This document shows positions 1 to 12,512 of a stretch of 64,000 nt of DNA, one piece after another. The stretch is from Cadophora sp. MPI-SDFR-AT-0126 (taxonomy: Eukaryota > Ascomycota > Leotiomycetes > Helotiales > Ploettnerulaceae): NCBI GenBank assembly GCA_020747065.1, contig JAGMVK010000001.1:930001-994000 (forward strand), given 5' to 3'. The position numbers and the translations under genes were made by a program. The notes under the pieces are model-generated. The model did no database searches. It was given only the letters and a program-made list of their open reading frames with translations, and was not told the origin of the DNA. Every line of letters starts with the position of its first letter. Within the stretch, counting starts at the first letter, position 1.

Positions 1-620
1 AGAGAGTCAAAGGGTCTTTTGGACTGAGATGAATTTATATTCTTAGATATCCCATTTTGTCATGACACGCTCTTAGCAGAGAATTTTGCCCCGTGTCTAT
101 TTACGTCCATATCTTCACAATCTCATGTAAGTTTCTTCAGCCTCCTAAGCGCATTGAACAGCCATACTCGCTGGCAGAGTGTGAGTGTCGTTCACTTCAG
201 ATCGACTTTACAATCTTAACAATCAATGAATTTGAAGCTCCACATTTTCTTTTCAAAAAATCAATGGTTTCCTTTATGCCTTCGTTACTTTTTGAACGCA
301 GTGTTGCATAAAATTAAGCTCTTCCACCCGACTCGGAACGGTAATCAGACTCGCCGGCGCTAACCCCCAGTGTAATCAGCGTGCATTTAGTGCCCCTTTC
401 AGTCCCCGACCTAAAGCCCAGCGTCACGTGACGCGAAACTCTAATTAACCAGCCTCGAACTCTTTTCATCGTTTCGCAAAAGTCGTCAATACATTTGACA
501 ACTTCACGCTGCCCAGACGAGGATGACTCTGGCTGGATACTTATAGGAGGTGTGAAGTCTGAACATTTCCCTCGCACTCGGACTGCACCCGATACTTCGT
601 ATCCGAGGCTGGGCGTCAAC
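1..620. other. Upstream region of the first gene
   Basis: No gene is supported here. A 72-codon ORF at 93-311 (+) has no recognisable features and no partner exons. An ATG-less open stretch runs into the first gene from 495, but the well-placed ATG is at 621. The interval most likely holds the promoter and 5' UTR of the gene starting at 621. Confidence 0.5.
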
Positions 621-3600
621 ATGGCGGAACGTGACGTCGATCCCGACGTGGCTGAGAGACGAATTCCTCGGGACGACTCAAAGGCTTATCAAGACGAGCA
701 GAGATTAGATGAAAATGGAGTTGGAGATGGGAATGGAAACGGGAATGAAAACGGAAATGGGCTATTTAATCGTCAAGATGCGAAAGCTCCGGAAGTCCAT
801 AGACCAGCGGAGTCGAAGACAGAGAATGTCTCAACTGGGGACAAAATAGTCGAGAACGAAAAGAAGCCATCCAAAGTAGAGGAGCTATGGGGGAAAGTGG
901 GATTGGATATGGGGACCGTGCTGATGATGTTCAAGTGAGTATTGGGAAACGGACATGAGATATGTACCAAAAGAAGTTGCTGACTTTAATATGTCAAAGG
1001 GGCTCTCTTGCACCAACAATAGGTCAGTAATATGCTATTTCCTGAACCTGTATGGTTGGCTTCAGCTTGGGATTATTTGATTTGCTAATCAAGGTTCGAT
1101 TCTGCAGGTATTGCTTTCTATCAAGCGGATTCTGTAGCTAGAATCTTCTCGACATTTGGATATCTAGTTCCTATCATCACCGTTCTTGCTGTAGCTATCA
1201 TGCCACGAGCCAAGTTTCTTCAGACCATGTTCTTGAACATTTTTGGAATCTGCATCGGTTCGGCCGTTTCTCTACTGGGAATTTGGTCTGGTGTGAAGGC
1301 AAGAGAACATACCACGCCTGCTGGATCGACCGAAACATATAACTCTTCCCAAGCTGCGTTAGTATTTGCCAAATCCCTTGTTTAGGACCTCCTTGGACTC
1401 ATTTCTATAGTGTTTGTGCTATTTGGCTATTTGCGAATATCTGGTTCGTAAACGTTTTGAGAGCCAAGATGCCAGCCCTTCAATTCCCAGTTATCATGTA
1501 CAGCATTTTCACAAACGTTGCGTTCACTTACGGACCACTCTTTCCAACTATCGATGCTGGAGAAGCTTTAATTGTCGAGCTTCTGGAGGGATTCCTCACA
1601 GCTTTTGCTATATCACTCGGGGTCAACCTGTTCATTATCCCAGTAAGCTCAAGAACGGTAGTATTTAGTAAGTCTCTAAGTAACGTCATGACATTGAACT
1701 AGGACTGACTCGAGTTCAGAGGAGCAAAGCGGCTACATACAGCTCGTGAGAGGAATCCTTAAAGCCCAGACAGCCTACCTACAAAGTCTCGAAACTAGCG
1801 ACATGTTCTCCACGCCTCAAGCAGCCACGGGGGAGAGCGAGAATCAAAAAGGGACCAAGAAAAGCAAGGCCAAGAAAGACAGTTCTCATCCAGCCCAGAA
1901 TATCCAAGCCAAAGCATTGAAAGAAAGCCTGACAGCACTGACTGGCCTTCACGGTAAGCTTTATGGAGACATGCCATTCGCCAAGAGAGAACTGGCGTGG
2001 GGCAAGCTTGATGCCAAGGATGTTGACGAGATCTTTGCGTTATTTCGTGGCATACTTATCCCAATGATAGGAATGAGCACTATTACAGACATTTTTGAGA
2101 GAATTGCTGAGAGACGGGGATGGGTGGATGTTCCGGGTTCGAAGTTCAATGATATTGAGGCGTGGGAGAAGTGTCATGAGAGGGACAAGGACGAAGAAAA
2201 GAAGACTTGGAATGAGATCATGAAGACGCTGCATGAGCCGTTCGCTATGGTGAGTAACTCCGCTTCACACTTCCACGTGGCCGTGGAGTCCATTCCATGA
2301 CATGGCCAGGTGTGCCGGTTGTCGACTTATTAATTGATTGTAGGTGACAGTCGCTATGGACGAGGGCCTTCAGCATGCCGCTCTGTCACTCGAACTGATC
2401 CCAAAACCCAAAGCCAAGAAAGGTCAAGACGTCGAAGCAAAAGGAGACGATCCTACCCCTGGAGATCCCAGATTCGGAGAGTACCTGGACAAAAAAATGC
2501 TAGACTTCTACAGCGGTCGAGGCGCGACTCTCAAAGCCTGGGCCAGACAAAAAGGCCTCAATGAAGCTCAGTTCGATTCTGTCCAGTCGCCCAGTGAAGA
2601 TGATGCATGGACCGAAGACGAGTCCAAGCATAGACGGGACCAGCAACAACTATATCTCATTCTTTACCTTGAGCACCTACTCTACTCGACCGGTTTGGCG
2701 ATTTCTGAATTGATCAAGTTTGCAGATCGAAAAAAGGCGGACGGCACGATGGCAAAGAAACGGTTGATCAGTCCTGGTCAGAAAAGGCTGAAGAAGTGGA
2801 TTATGGGGATTGGAAAGGAAGATAATTCGCTCGATACAAATACTCCGGACTCGCTGGAAGCTGGCAATAATACGATATACATGGGTTCGGGGTTCAACCC
2901 AAAGAAAGACCCAGAGCATCTGCCCCCTCAGAATGCTTGGCAGAAGTTTGGGAACGGAATACGTACTATTCCACATTTCCTGGGGTCAACTGAATCTGCG
3001 TTTGGATTCAGAGTTGCGTAAGTACTTCCTCTGGCCCTTTGTTCTGAAACACCTGACTGACTTTGCCAGGTGTGCGACATTGACTGTGTCAGTCTCCCCA
3101 CCCAGGAAATTGATAGCGACATTTGCTAATTTGTTTCCAGAGGGATCGTTGCATTCTTGAAGGACACACAGAGATTTTTCATTGAGCAAAGGCTTGTATG
3201 GGCAATGATCATTATTGTAAGCAGCCTCTTCCAAAGACTTCCAGAGTCAAATGCTGACATGCTTGTCTACAGGCCATTGGAATGACCATGACAAGCGGAC
3301 AATCCATATTTGGCTTTCTCGCACGAGTAGGCGGGACACTCCTAGCCATGATATTCTCGCTGGTGATGTGGTATATCGTCGATGAGAATACGCCTGGGGT
3401 TATAGTCTTCCTCTGGTTCTTCATCTTCCTCGAGATGTACTTCTTCATCAAATTTCCTCGTTTCATAGCCGTTTTCTTGGTTTGTATTGTTACTCAGGTT
3501 TTAATCATTGGTTATGAATTGCAAGTTAGAAAGATTGGGATTCAGGCTGGTATGTTCCCCAGAGAGTCTCTATTGTCGAAAAGTACTTCGCTGATTATGA

Positions 3601-4607
3601 AAAGCTTCTGCATCTGGGCAGCCATACTACCCGTAACTTCTCATCGTCCTGTTGCTCTGATCACTAGCACTGACAAATCCAGTATTTACGAACTCGCGCC
3701 CTACCGTCTAGCCTGCGTAGCAGGCGGCTCATTCGTAGCCTTCATCTGGACCATCTTTCCCTATCCGCTGTCCGACCGCAGCTGGCTCCGCAAAGACCTA
3801 GGCTCAACACTCTACCTTCTCGCAAACTACTATAGTGTAGTCCACTCCACGATCGGGGCACGAATGCACAATACAGAGGGTGACATATCATTGAAATCTT
3901 CCCCAGGAAAACGTCTAGAGAAAGCTAGGCATAAGATATTTGGGAAATTGATGATGCTGATCCCGTCGTTGAAACAGCATGCCGATTGGCAGAAATGGGA
4001 AATCTCCATCGGGGGAAAATTTCCGCGTGTAAGAAGACACTTTGTGGAGAATCATGGCAAAGGAATCAAGCTGACCTCGTACATCTAGAAAACATACGAC
4101 AACATCACCCTCCGCTGCACGAACATCATGAATTACCTCTCACTCATGTCCTACGCAACCCAATCGTGGACCGCCTCCAACGGCACCCTCTACCCGAACT
4201 CACGCCCAGAAACCCGCCGACAATGGCTCACCGACCTCAGCACCCTCGTCGACAGCATCGGGCCAACTTCACACAATATAACGTCCATCCTCTCCCTCCT
4301 CTCCGCCTCCGTCAGTCAAGGCTCCGCTCTGCCTCCCTACATCCAACTCCCCGAACCGTACAACCTCAGCCGCCGGCTCGAGAAGCTGGATCGCGGGATC
4401 CTGGATGTTCGACATGTGGAGGAGCCAGGGTATTCGGCGTATGCGGTGCTACAGGTTTGCAGTAGTCTTGTGACGGATGATTTGAGGAGGTTGGTGGAGG
4501 ATGTCAAGGAGTTGGTGGGGGAGACGGATTTTTCGTTTACGGTGGGGGAAAGTGAGAGTAGTTTGGAGAGTGGGAGCGGGAATGAGAGGAAAGGGAAGAG
4601 GGAGTAG
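621..4607 (+). CDS. ArAE_2 / fusaric-acid-resistance-like multipass membrane protein
   Basis: Predicted 1097-aa protein from 11 exons: 621-934, 1000-1022, 1108-1357, 1411-1667, 1720-2249, 2344-3017, 3141-3216, 3273-3549, 3605-3632, 3683-4028 and 4089-4607. All phases join cleanly. The layout matches the fungal family annotated as putative ER transporter 6TM N-terminal (ArAE_2_N) with a C-terminal FUSC-like block and DUF2421. A hydrophilic, Asn/Gly-rich N-terminus is followed by a first membrane bundle beginning KGSLAPTIGIAFYQ (exons 2-4). A long charged cytosolic section follows, then a second bundle (about 3280-3800) with the family block LAPYRLACVAGGSFVAFIWT. Family members are related to aromatic-acid exporters and to the brefeldin A-sensitivity protein; the substrate is unknown. 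The 23-nt and 28-nt exons are easily missed, but without them the conserved block is broken. Function is inferred from family only. Confidence 0.88.
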
Positions 4608-5001
4608 ATTTGGACGGGTTGGCTTGGGTTGGGTTGGTGTTTTGAGGGAGGGGAAAAGTTAAGGGTGCAAGGGGCGTTCTCGGTAACGGGGAAATACCCA
4701 GTCCTACCTAGAACAATGATGTGTAAGTTCTTGATTTGATTTGCGGATGACTCTGTGGCATGTATAGTCTTTACTAGTACATATACGCTGATATTCCATG
4801 CTACAATTTACTTAAATTAATTGAGTATTATATGACATCGAGTCACTTACAGAACCAAATCATATATTGCGGCAGTTGGGAAGGTTATTTCATTACTCAA
4901 TTCTCTGCAAACATCCCAAAGCCCTCGAAGCTCTAAAGACTCTCAACTTTTATGTACTAATCGCAGATATCTAACAAGCAAGTCCACACTACAAAAGACA
5001 A
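4608..5001. other. Convergent 3' intergenic region
   Basis: AT-richer spacer between two convergent stop codons (4607 on + and 5002 on -). It should hold both 3' UTRs. No further gene is seen. Confidence 0.5.
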
Positions 5002-5968
5002 CTACAAAAGACAAGCCAAGAATGTCGCAGACCCAACAACACCAATCCACGCAAGCGATCCAAGACCAGAGTATGAATATCCTACCAAAGCATTCATATT
5101 CGCAGCCGAGCTGGACGTAGCAGCAGATGTTGCAGAGGTTGAAGAAGGCTGCGTGGAGGAAGTCGTGTTGTCGGTTGACGTGTTTGTAGTCAACAGGGAG
5201 GTGAGAACAGAATCAGATGTGTAGGAACCGCCTACGCCCGAGGAGTTGGTACATGCGGATGGGACCGATGTCGCTGCGCCTGCTACGAAAGAGACTGCTG
5301 CACACTTCACGAAAATCAAACGTCAGCACATCGCTTTGCACTTCTACAATATACTACACTGGAGAACTCGAGGGAATTTGCAGAAACATACCTGGTACAA
5401 AACACCATCTGCTCCATTCGCCGCGACACCAATCGTTCCATTCTGTCCAGCAAACGACTCGGGGACCACGATGTCACTTCTGCAGAAGCTGCCGAGAGCG
5501 CTCTGCTGAATCACCTGTGCGAGGGCAGTCCAGTTACCAGAGTCTGCGGTGCCGACTGTGGCGCGGAAGAGCCATTTCGTATCGGGGTGTGTGCTGCGGA
5601 GAGCGATGGTGTCGCCGGCGACGTGGAACTGGGTGACGGGGTCTGTGGAGAAATCTACGGTGAAACTGCCGCAGGGGCCGGTGCTTTCCACTGTGTTTTG
5701 GTGTTAGCTTTGTCGGGGTTTGTTTTGTTCATATTTAAATTTGGTTTGCTGTGGTTTCTTTATTGTTTGGAGGGGGAGGTATTTTGGCACGTGGAAAGCG
5801 CCGTTTTGTGGATGGAATGCCAGTTCAATTGTTGGATGAGGAGATGATGCACTTACATTCATCGTCGAACCCAATGGTCTCTGGATAGTTGAGTAGGAAA
5901 TGTGCGGAGGTCTGGCTCACGAGGAGAGCAGCCACGAGGCCGGCGCCGAGACTGGAGGAAGAAAGCAT
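5002..5968 (-). CDS. BIM1-like (X325 family) copper-binding GPI-anchored protein
   Basis: Predicted 237-aa secreted protein, exons 5857-5968, 5392-5690 and 5002-5304. A 22-residue signal peptide ends TSA, which would expose His23 as the mature N-terminus (HFLLNYPETIGFDDE). This is the copper-brace feature shared by LPMOs and the BIM1/X325 family. The core carries PCGSFTVDFSTDPVTQFHV, STHPDTKW, SGNWT and DGVLYQCAAVSFVAG, with paired cysteines. A Ser/Thr-rich linker and a hydrophobic C-terminal tail of the GPI-signal type follow. BIM1 of Cryptococcus helps copper uptake at the surface; related proteins bind Cu(II) without known polysaccharide oxidation. Copper binding here is inferred from the family and the exposed His. 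The gene lies head-to-head with a ferric/cupric reductase. The start is the ATG giving the signal peptide; an in-frame upstream ATG would bury it. Confidence 0.9.
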
Positions 5969-6988
5969 TGATGCGGGTGATTGGAAGATTCGGAGAGCAG
6001 GAATTGAATTGTTAGTTAAGATTAAAAGTGAGGGAGATGGTCGCAACGATTCATAGACGGGCGAAGAGGAGCTGGTAGGTTGGAAGTTGAGAAAGAAACG
6101 GGAAGGAAGCAGCTGGTAGCTAGATAAACAATGGCACTTTCACCTTCGCTTTGATTGAAAGCTAAGGTAGCTGACCAGGATTCAGATACCCCTCCGGGTT
6201 TTCTCTAAACCCTGCGTCCGAGCTACCCGTATCGTCCTATCTTTGACATAGCCATGGCATGATGGCGTCTAGAAACAGAACAAGCTTTCGAAGATGCGAT
6301 GCGAGTGAAGTGGGCGGTAGAGAGCATCCATGAGGTTGAATCCTCGCTTAGTCGAATACGGGCTGCTGATTGGATGGTCCGAGCTGTTTTGAGCACATTG
6401 TGGCTGCTGATCTGGGATGTGAGGGGTCCACCCCCACCGCCTTTGACCGCAGATTCTCTTGAAGGGAAGGAAGGAATGCCTCAACATGTCGTCCTTGTCT
6501 CAGTCTGACTTGAGCCAAAGCCCTTGTCTTAACTTGTTATGTTAGCCCGGATTGGATGAACTTGATTTGATTTGAATTGATTATCTTGCGCTTTCTCCCT
6601 CAATATCGAGCTACTGTATGTACCTTAGATCCTCGGTCCTTAGTCTTAGTACGGGCATTTATGACCCAGGTCCTTTTTCTTGCTGATGAACGATCTCGTT
6701 ATCACCGGTCGTTCTTCCTTCCAGATCTAAATTCAAAGCTTGACCCAGGACCAGCCGGCTTTTCTAGTCCATCCCGGTAGCTCGCTCGCAGCAGCCAGGA
6801 CCCCAAAGAGTGCACACTTCCACTCTTCCCTCCTTCCGGCGTCTCCAGCTCATCTCCCATGAACATTTTCCAGCTGCTTTCGCCTCGAATCCTCCGTATT
6901 CTTGTGCTTCGAACTTAGAAAGACGTAATTTCGGAGAACATGCGCAGTGGAGGTTGCTGGCCAACTCAAGTTTTTGTATCCTTCCAAA
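5969..6988. promoter_or_regulatory. Shared divergent promoter of copper protein and metalloreductase
   Basis: One kilobase between two divergent start codons. There is no credible ORF. GATA-type sites occur as AGATAA at 6121-6126 and TTATCT at 6581-6586. Iron-regulatory GATA factors bind related but longer sites, so these are weak hints only. No clear copper-response element was found by eye. Confidence 0.45.
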
Positions 6989-9077
6989 ATGGCTGAAAGT
7001 AGCCCCGCCACCATGAGTTATCTTCAGAGGAGGATGGACCATATGAGCATGTCCTCAAGTCCCATGTTCAGACACTTCGATTCGAAGCTTGCCCGTGCAT
7101 ACTGGTACATTATTGCAGGTATCTTGGGCTTCATTCTGTTGCTGAGAGCGGTGGATTACTACCAGACTTGGAGCAGGTCAGTCTATTCTTAATTGCATAT
7201 CTGAGCGCGAGTAGAAAGGAAGCGGCACTTTGATCAAAATCTAACATAAGGATGTGGACAGGCTCAGAATATGCCGAACGAGGAAATCAACAAAGTACCC
7301 AACAAAGGTCAACAGCCTTCCGATGCAAGTCCACGCAACCGCAACAGCCATCTTACGCGAGTCGAGTTATCCCCAACTACATATCAGCAATAAGTGGCTT
7401 TCATGGCTGAGCCCACCTCCCCTTGGACGAGTACTCATCCTCTGTTTCTACTGGGCGGTCGTGGCATATATGATGACCTACAAAGCAATAGTCGACGATG
7501 CGAACTACTACGAGAGGCTAGGATTCAGAAACGGGTGGATTTCGGTGACACAAGTTCCCTTGGTCTACCTCCTAGCAACGAAGTCGAGTATCATCGGTCA
7601 CATCATTGGAAGCTCACATGAGCGCTTAAATTGGCTGCACAGATGGGTCTCGAGGACTCTTTTGCTTACTGTTACGGTTCATGGTGGCTTCTTCGTGCGA
7701 CAATACGTGCGAGCGGATTTCCTTGCCCTGGAGTTGGAGCTGATGCCCATGGTCAAATACGGCATAGGAGCCTGGTTTGTTCTTGTGTGGACCTTCCTAT
7801 CCTCACTCTCTCCGTTGCGGCGAGTGGCCTATGAGTTCTTCGTGCTGCAACATATCGCAGCAGCAGGAGTCTTCTTATGGCTGCTTCATGTCCATGTTCC
7901 AGCGTACGCCCGTTACAACGTCTGGCTCTCTGTTGCAGCCATCTCCTCCGATTGGGCTTTGCGAGGACTTCTCCTGGCGTGGAAGAATATCCGAATCCAT
8001 GTCAAGAAGGCCTACAATGGAACTCAGCGCCTTGGTCACGAGATGGAGGTTGAAGCAATCTCAAACGACTTGACTATCGTCACCATCAAGGATGTCAACC
8101 TCACGTGGAGGCCCGGGCAGCACATATATCTTTGGCTGCCATACCTTGGACCACTCGAGTCTCATCCGTTCACAATCGCGAGTCCATACACGACAAAAGC
8201 AGAATGTCATTGTAATGAGGTTCAACTTGCAATCAGGGCACATTCCGGTTTCTCTAAACGAATCCACAAGTATGCAAAGAAGACCCAAGGAGCCCCGAAC
8301 AAGTCTTTGACTGGTTTCGTTACCGGTCCATATGGAGCGCCACCCACATGGGAAGCTTTCGAGACTTTGATCCTCATCTCTGCATCAACAGGAGCTTCGT
8401 ACACATTGCCCATCCTCGAGAGTCTTCTCGTTTCTCCATCAACCATATGTACGCAACGCATATTTTTCCTGTTGGTCGTTAGGGACCGTCCTCACTGTCA
8501 ATACTACGAGAATCGTCTTTCCAAAGCACTGGCTCAGGCTGAAGCGCGGGGAATTGATCTAGATATCGAAATCGCCATTACTGGCATAGCTTCATCTCTG
8601 GCAGAAAGCAAGAGTGAGAAAGCTTCAGCCATCGAAGATACTCGTGTGGATGAGAAGCGACAGTCTCGAGACGATGAAATCGAAGAGATCAACGAGAAGA
8701 AGGACAGTCCATACATTCTCGTCAAGAGCGACTCCTCGTCAGATTCGAATTCCTCCAAACTTTCATCATCACAACCAACAAAAGCTAGTAAAAGCTGTTG
8801 TGGCTGTAACGAAGACGATGGACCATGTTGCTGCGCTGGCCCAAGTTTAGTGCCCATCAAAGAGATCACCTACTCATACGCCCGGCCAAACATTGCTGGC
8901 TTCATCCGCAGACCTGTCGAGATTAGTGGAGGAGAGACATCGGTCGCAGTGTGTGGTGGAAAGTCGCTTGTAGCTACTGTGAGGAATTCTGTAGCTAGGT
9001 TGTCGGATGAGAGGGCTGTACATAAAGGGACTGGTGCGCAGGGGATCCATCTACATGTAGAAGAATACTGTTTCTAA
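6989..9077 (+). CDS. Ferric/cupric reductase transmembrane protein (FRE family)
   Basis: Predicted 667-aa plasma-membrane flavocytochrome, exons 6989-7176 and 7262-9077. An N-terminal membrane helix precedes the ferric-reductase core. Haem-ligand histidines lie in LHRWVSRTLLLTVTVHGG and LQHIAAAGVFLWLLHVH, with the expected 12-14-residue spacing. The FAD site HPFTIAS follows, then an NAD(P)H-binding stretch LILISASTGASYTLPILE, and a C-terminus ending GIHLHVEEYCF. The enzyme moves electrons from cytosolic NADPH to extracellular Fe(III) or Cu(II). An acidic/Ser-rich insertion containing a cysteine cluster (SCCGCNEDDGPCCCAG, about 8788-8841) sits between the NADPH half-sites. A second in-frame ATG at 7013 lies in better context (CCACCATGAG) and could be the real start, giving 659 aa. 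Confidence 0.93.
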
Positions 9078-9269
9078 TGTAATACGATTCCATGATGATG
9101 ACCTTCGCAATTCGCAACCTGGGAGATGCATCGTGCTGTAGGACATAGATAATGAGATACAGTGCTGTATGTTATATGAAATCCATTATGTATTGTAATA
9201 TTGCAAAATGTGTTTCGAGTCCACATACCATGACCCAAACGCCACCAAACCCAGACCTCCATACCCAGT

Positions 9270-10872
9270 CTATAATTCCTGATGCTGCTCGATTCCGGAC
9301 ATATCTGCGTCACCTGTGCTGGATTCATACCATTCATTCGTTGTCCAATTTACTATGAGCTTCTTGGCGTCTTCAGAGAGAGCGTAGTAGCCTGGGTTGT
9401 CTTTGGGGAAGAACATACCTGTGAAATTGTGAGAATGGGGCGTCCAGCTTGGAGGGTTATTTGATTTTGGGAGATGGAGAAGAAAAGATATGTAGATATG
9501 TGCAGTAAGGAAGGAAAAACTTACTCATATGTGCCCCGGTCTCATCTCCAGCAGCATCATTAATAGCCTCAGACCAGTACTCTCTCCCACCAGTACTACT
9601 ATCCTTCCCCCCGGGCAAATTACAGAACGTCCTCTGATTCCCCACCACACTCCCCACAATCGTCACCCCATCACTCTTGCTTAAGGCCTTCTTCCCCAAC
9701 CTCGTATACAAATTCGCCCATCCCACTCCTAGTTCCCGATTCAGCGTAACCAGTCCCGAAACCCGTTTCCGCAGCTCCTCGCCTTTCATCAGACATCCTA
9801 CGAACTCGAGATGTGACCCTACCCAAGACCAGCCAGCTGTGATCTGCTCGCGCTTCATGTATGCTGCTGCGGCGCCACCTGCTACAGCTGCGCCTGCGCC
9901 GGCGATGGCCGCGATTTTCCCCCATCTTTGCCAGGCGGGTACGGATGCCGTGGAGGAGGACTCAGGTGCTGGGAGAGCTGCCACGGGCGCTTTTTTAACC
10001 TTCCCATCTTTGTCGACTTCGCTAGCTGCTTTCTCTCCCCATAGAGCGCCAGTCAGGCCGGAGAATTGCGTTATAGCTGAGGAGGCGGTGTTGTAGTGGC
10101 CTTCTGCGCCGTGGGCTACCACGCCTGGAGATATGCCTAGGTAGGGGGTGTCGAAGGCGAGGACGCCGGAGATGTAGGGGAACATTAGGGAGTTGATGGC
10201 TGGGTTTGGATTCGGTTTGGGGGTTTGGGAGGATGAGGAGGGTCGCGAGGAGATGGTTAGGTCGGATGTTATGGCGAGGAGGGTGTCTGCTGCTACGATT
10301 CCGCCCATGGAGTGTCCGATTAGGATTGTGTGGACGGAGGGGTCGATTGTGGGGGAGGGGGTCGAGGAGGAAACTTCGATGTCTATTACTTTCTCGAGGA
10401 GCCTGGGCCGTATTGTTAGCAACATTCTTGTAGACATGATGATAGCATGTGTCGAAACTCCTTCCGAACAGTCGTAAGATATTTCCATTCTCCTCAAGTC
10501 TCCACTATCTCCAGTCCGACTACGACATCTAATCAAATTACAATGTCCCAAGTTCGTTCGAAACCGTTAATCCCACATCTTGATTCTTCCTTGGATATAA
10601 GAATCACCTACCAGTCTCTAAACCTGCTCACACATTCTGCCAAATCGCCCCTCGTCTCGAATTTTGGATATACGATTGCGCGGACGTCGACTTTAGGGAG
10701 CGCATGGCTGACAAGGGCTCGAAGGTGCTCTGGGAAGCCTCCGAAGGTATCATCGCCTCCCTGTAACTCGAGTCAGTATGACGCTTGATTTACTATATGT
10801 GGATGATGGCCATAGATGTAAAGACCGTACCTTGAAGCCATGAATAAAGCACAGCAAGAGCGTCTTCCTCAT
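9270..10872 (-). CDS. Alpha/beta-hydrolase (DUF676/lipase-like)
   Basis: Predicted 405-aa protein, exons 10831-10872, 10612-10760, 9525-10402 and 9270-9418. It begins MRKTLLLCFIHGFKGGDDTF, the typical start of this fungal group: a beta strand, then the HGF oxyanion loop. The nucleophile elbow GHSMGG follows about 45 residues into exon 3. A hydrophobic Ala/Gly-rich helix (AAIAGAGAAVAGGAAAAYMK) and the conserved tail AHMSMFFPKDNPGYYALSEDAKKLIVNWT come next. The fold suggests a serine esterase or lipase; the substrate is unknown. A longer in-frame ORF starts upstream at 11043, but the family's length and the short exon 1 favour 10872. Confidence 0.85.
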
Positions 10873-11472
10873 CGTGGAAGTACAAGTATCATGGCTGACT
10901 ATTGATGTAACGTAGAGCTGTCGCTGTCCTCGGGCCAGGCCTGGCAAGATGATGTGGGGTTGAGGGGGAGGGAGGCTGAGTGGGCTTTGGATCGCCCTGT
11001 CAGTGGCTGAAGTATGCGTGCACGCCATGCTTCCAGGCGGCACATGCTTCCTCTCGGGGAATCAACCGAGCGCAGCTCGCCCAGCTTTCCTCAATTGTCG
11101 CCCTTCCAAGCTTCTCACCCGGTTTCTGTTCCTGTCACATCCCATCCCGTATTATTTATTGTACGACTCAACCAGTCATATTTGCAGAATACGGGTATTT
11201 AATTATAATCGGACCATGTCATCCCTTAGTCATTCGACTCATCCTGACTCTTCATTGCTTCACTCACTTCCTTTGAACAAGCATCATTCGATTTCTTCTT
11301 TCCTCCTTCATTCACACAGACCTTCTCGTCCTGATTCCTGAATGTCTGCATTTTTTCCCTGCCTCTAAGAAGCGGTGCATCAGTCGCCCAATCTTTACCT
11401 TCTCACCCTCGCGCTACTCAAACTTAAAGTTAAACTTTGAAACAAGCTTCGCACCCCACATGAGATAGGGTC
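10873..11472. promoter_or_regulatory. Divergent intergenic region
   Basis: 600 bp between the divergent hydrolase and DUF7730-like genes. A pyrimidine-rich stretch (about 11220-11330), typical of fungal 5' UTRs, precedes the + gene. ORFs here are overlapping low-complexity shadows. Confidence 0.4.
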
Positions 11473-12512
11473 ATGTCTGTTCGAATCGTACAAAAAGAAC
11501 CGCACCCCACAGGGATCACAGGCCGCACCGTATTTGGTACCCTCAACTTTCTGACTGGTCGTAGCCGGCCTCTACCAGAAAGTCCAAAGCCTTCCAGTCG
11601 TCGAAGATGGGAATCTTTAGGGTTGCCAGCCAATCATCGGTCCAAAAGCAACTACCAGCCACCACCCATAACTCCATCTCTGCCAAAGCGAGAGCGCGCT
11701 ATCAGTCCTTCTCCGACCAACAAGAAAGATCTGCTTTTGCATGATCAGGATCAGTCACCACTATTCAGACTTCCAAAGGAGGTATTGGATCTGATCTGTG
11801 AGCATGCTGTTGGAAACCGGCTGGTCCATATTATGAGAAGGCCGACCGGGGGACTTGGTCATGAGGTCTGTAAGCTGGGCAATGAAAGCAGTCCAAACGC
11901 ATGCAAAGAGCAGCAATGTCGTGGCGTCAAACTTGCTACTGGACGATATGCGAAGTCAAGTCAGCCAGGGGAAAACTTCGTTGCTCTACTTCAGACTTGT
12001 AGGAAACTGTGAGTGGCCCCTTATCTCAGATTTGTAGAGAGCCAGACATCTGATGTATGAACAGCTACGTTGCCGCAATTCGCGTTCTCTACGAAACCAC
12101 CATCTTTGACTTTGACAGCATGGAAAGTCTCATCACGCTCTCTACCTCCACGCTCCCCCACCGATACGACAGCATCCAGCATCTCTCTTTTGATTTCCGC
12201 TTTGCCACTTCCCACCACTTCAAAGAGGGCTCACCTGCTAGCGACTGGGCACGCTGGGAACGGACTTGGAGAGTGATTGGTAGTATGAAAGGTCTGAAGA
12301 CTTTGCGAGCCAGGATCGAATGGCATAAAGAAGATGCGGGTGTGGTGACTGAGAGGAGATGGTTGGATGAGCTCATTCAGGTTACTGGTTTAGAGGTTTT
12401 TGAATTGGAGTTGCCAGGGCTTAGAAAGGCGGAGAAGATCGTTGATGAGGGTTTCAGAAGAGCACATGGGGAGTGGGAATTCGTTGTGAAGAGGAGAGAC
12501 GGAATGGCTTGA
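11473..12512 (+). CDS. DUF7730 / F-box-like domain protein
   Basis: Predicted 327-aa protein, exons 11473-12008 and 12065-12512, with intron donor GTGAGT. A basic, Pro/Ser-rich N-terminal 95 residues precede an F-box-like helix, SPLFRLPKEVLDLICEHAVGN. The remainder has the pattern of fungal DUF7730 proteins: ALLQTCRKLYVAAIRVLYETTIFDF, then a segment in which a peptide region is compared along a strand-helix repeat (LKTLRARIEW, LEVFELELPGL). Such proteins are very common in Leotiomycetes and are presumed substrate receptors or simply uncharacterised. No catalytic residues are visible. Confidence 0.75.
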
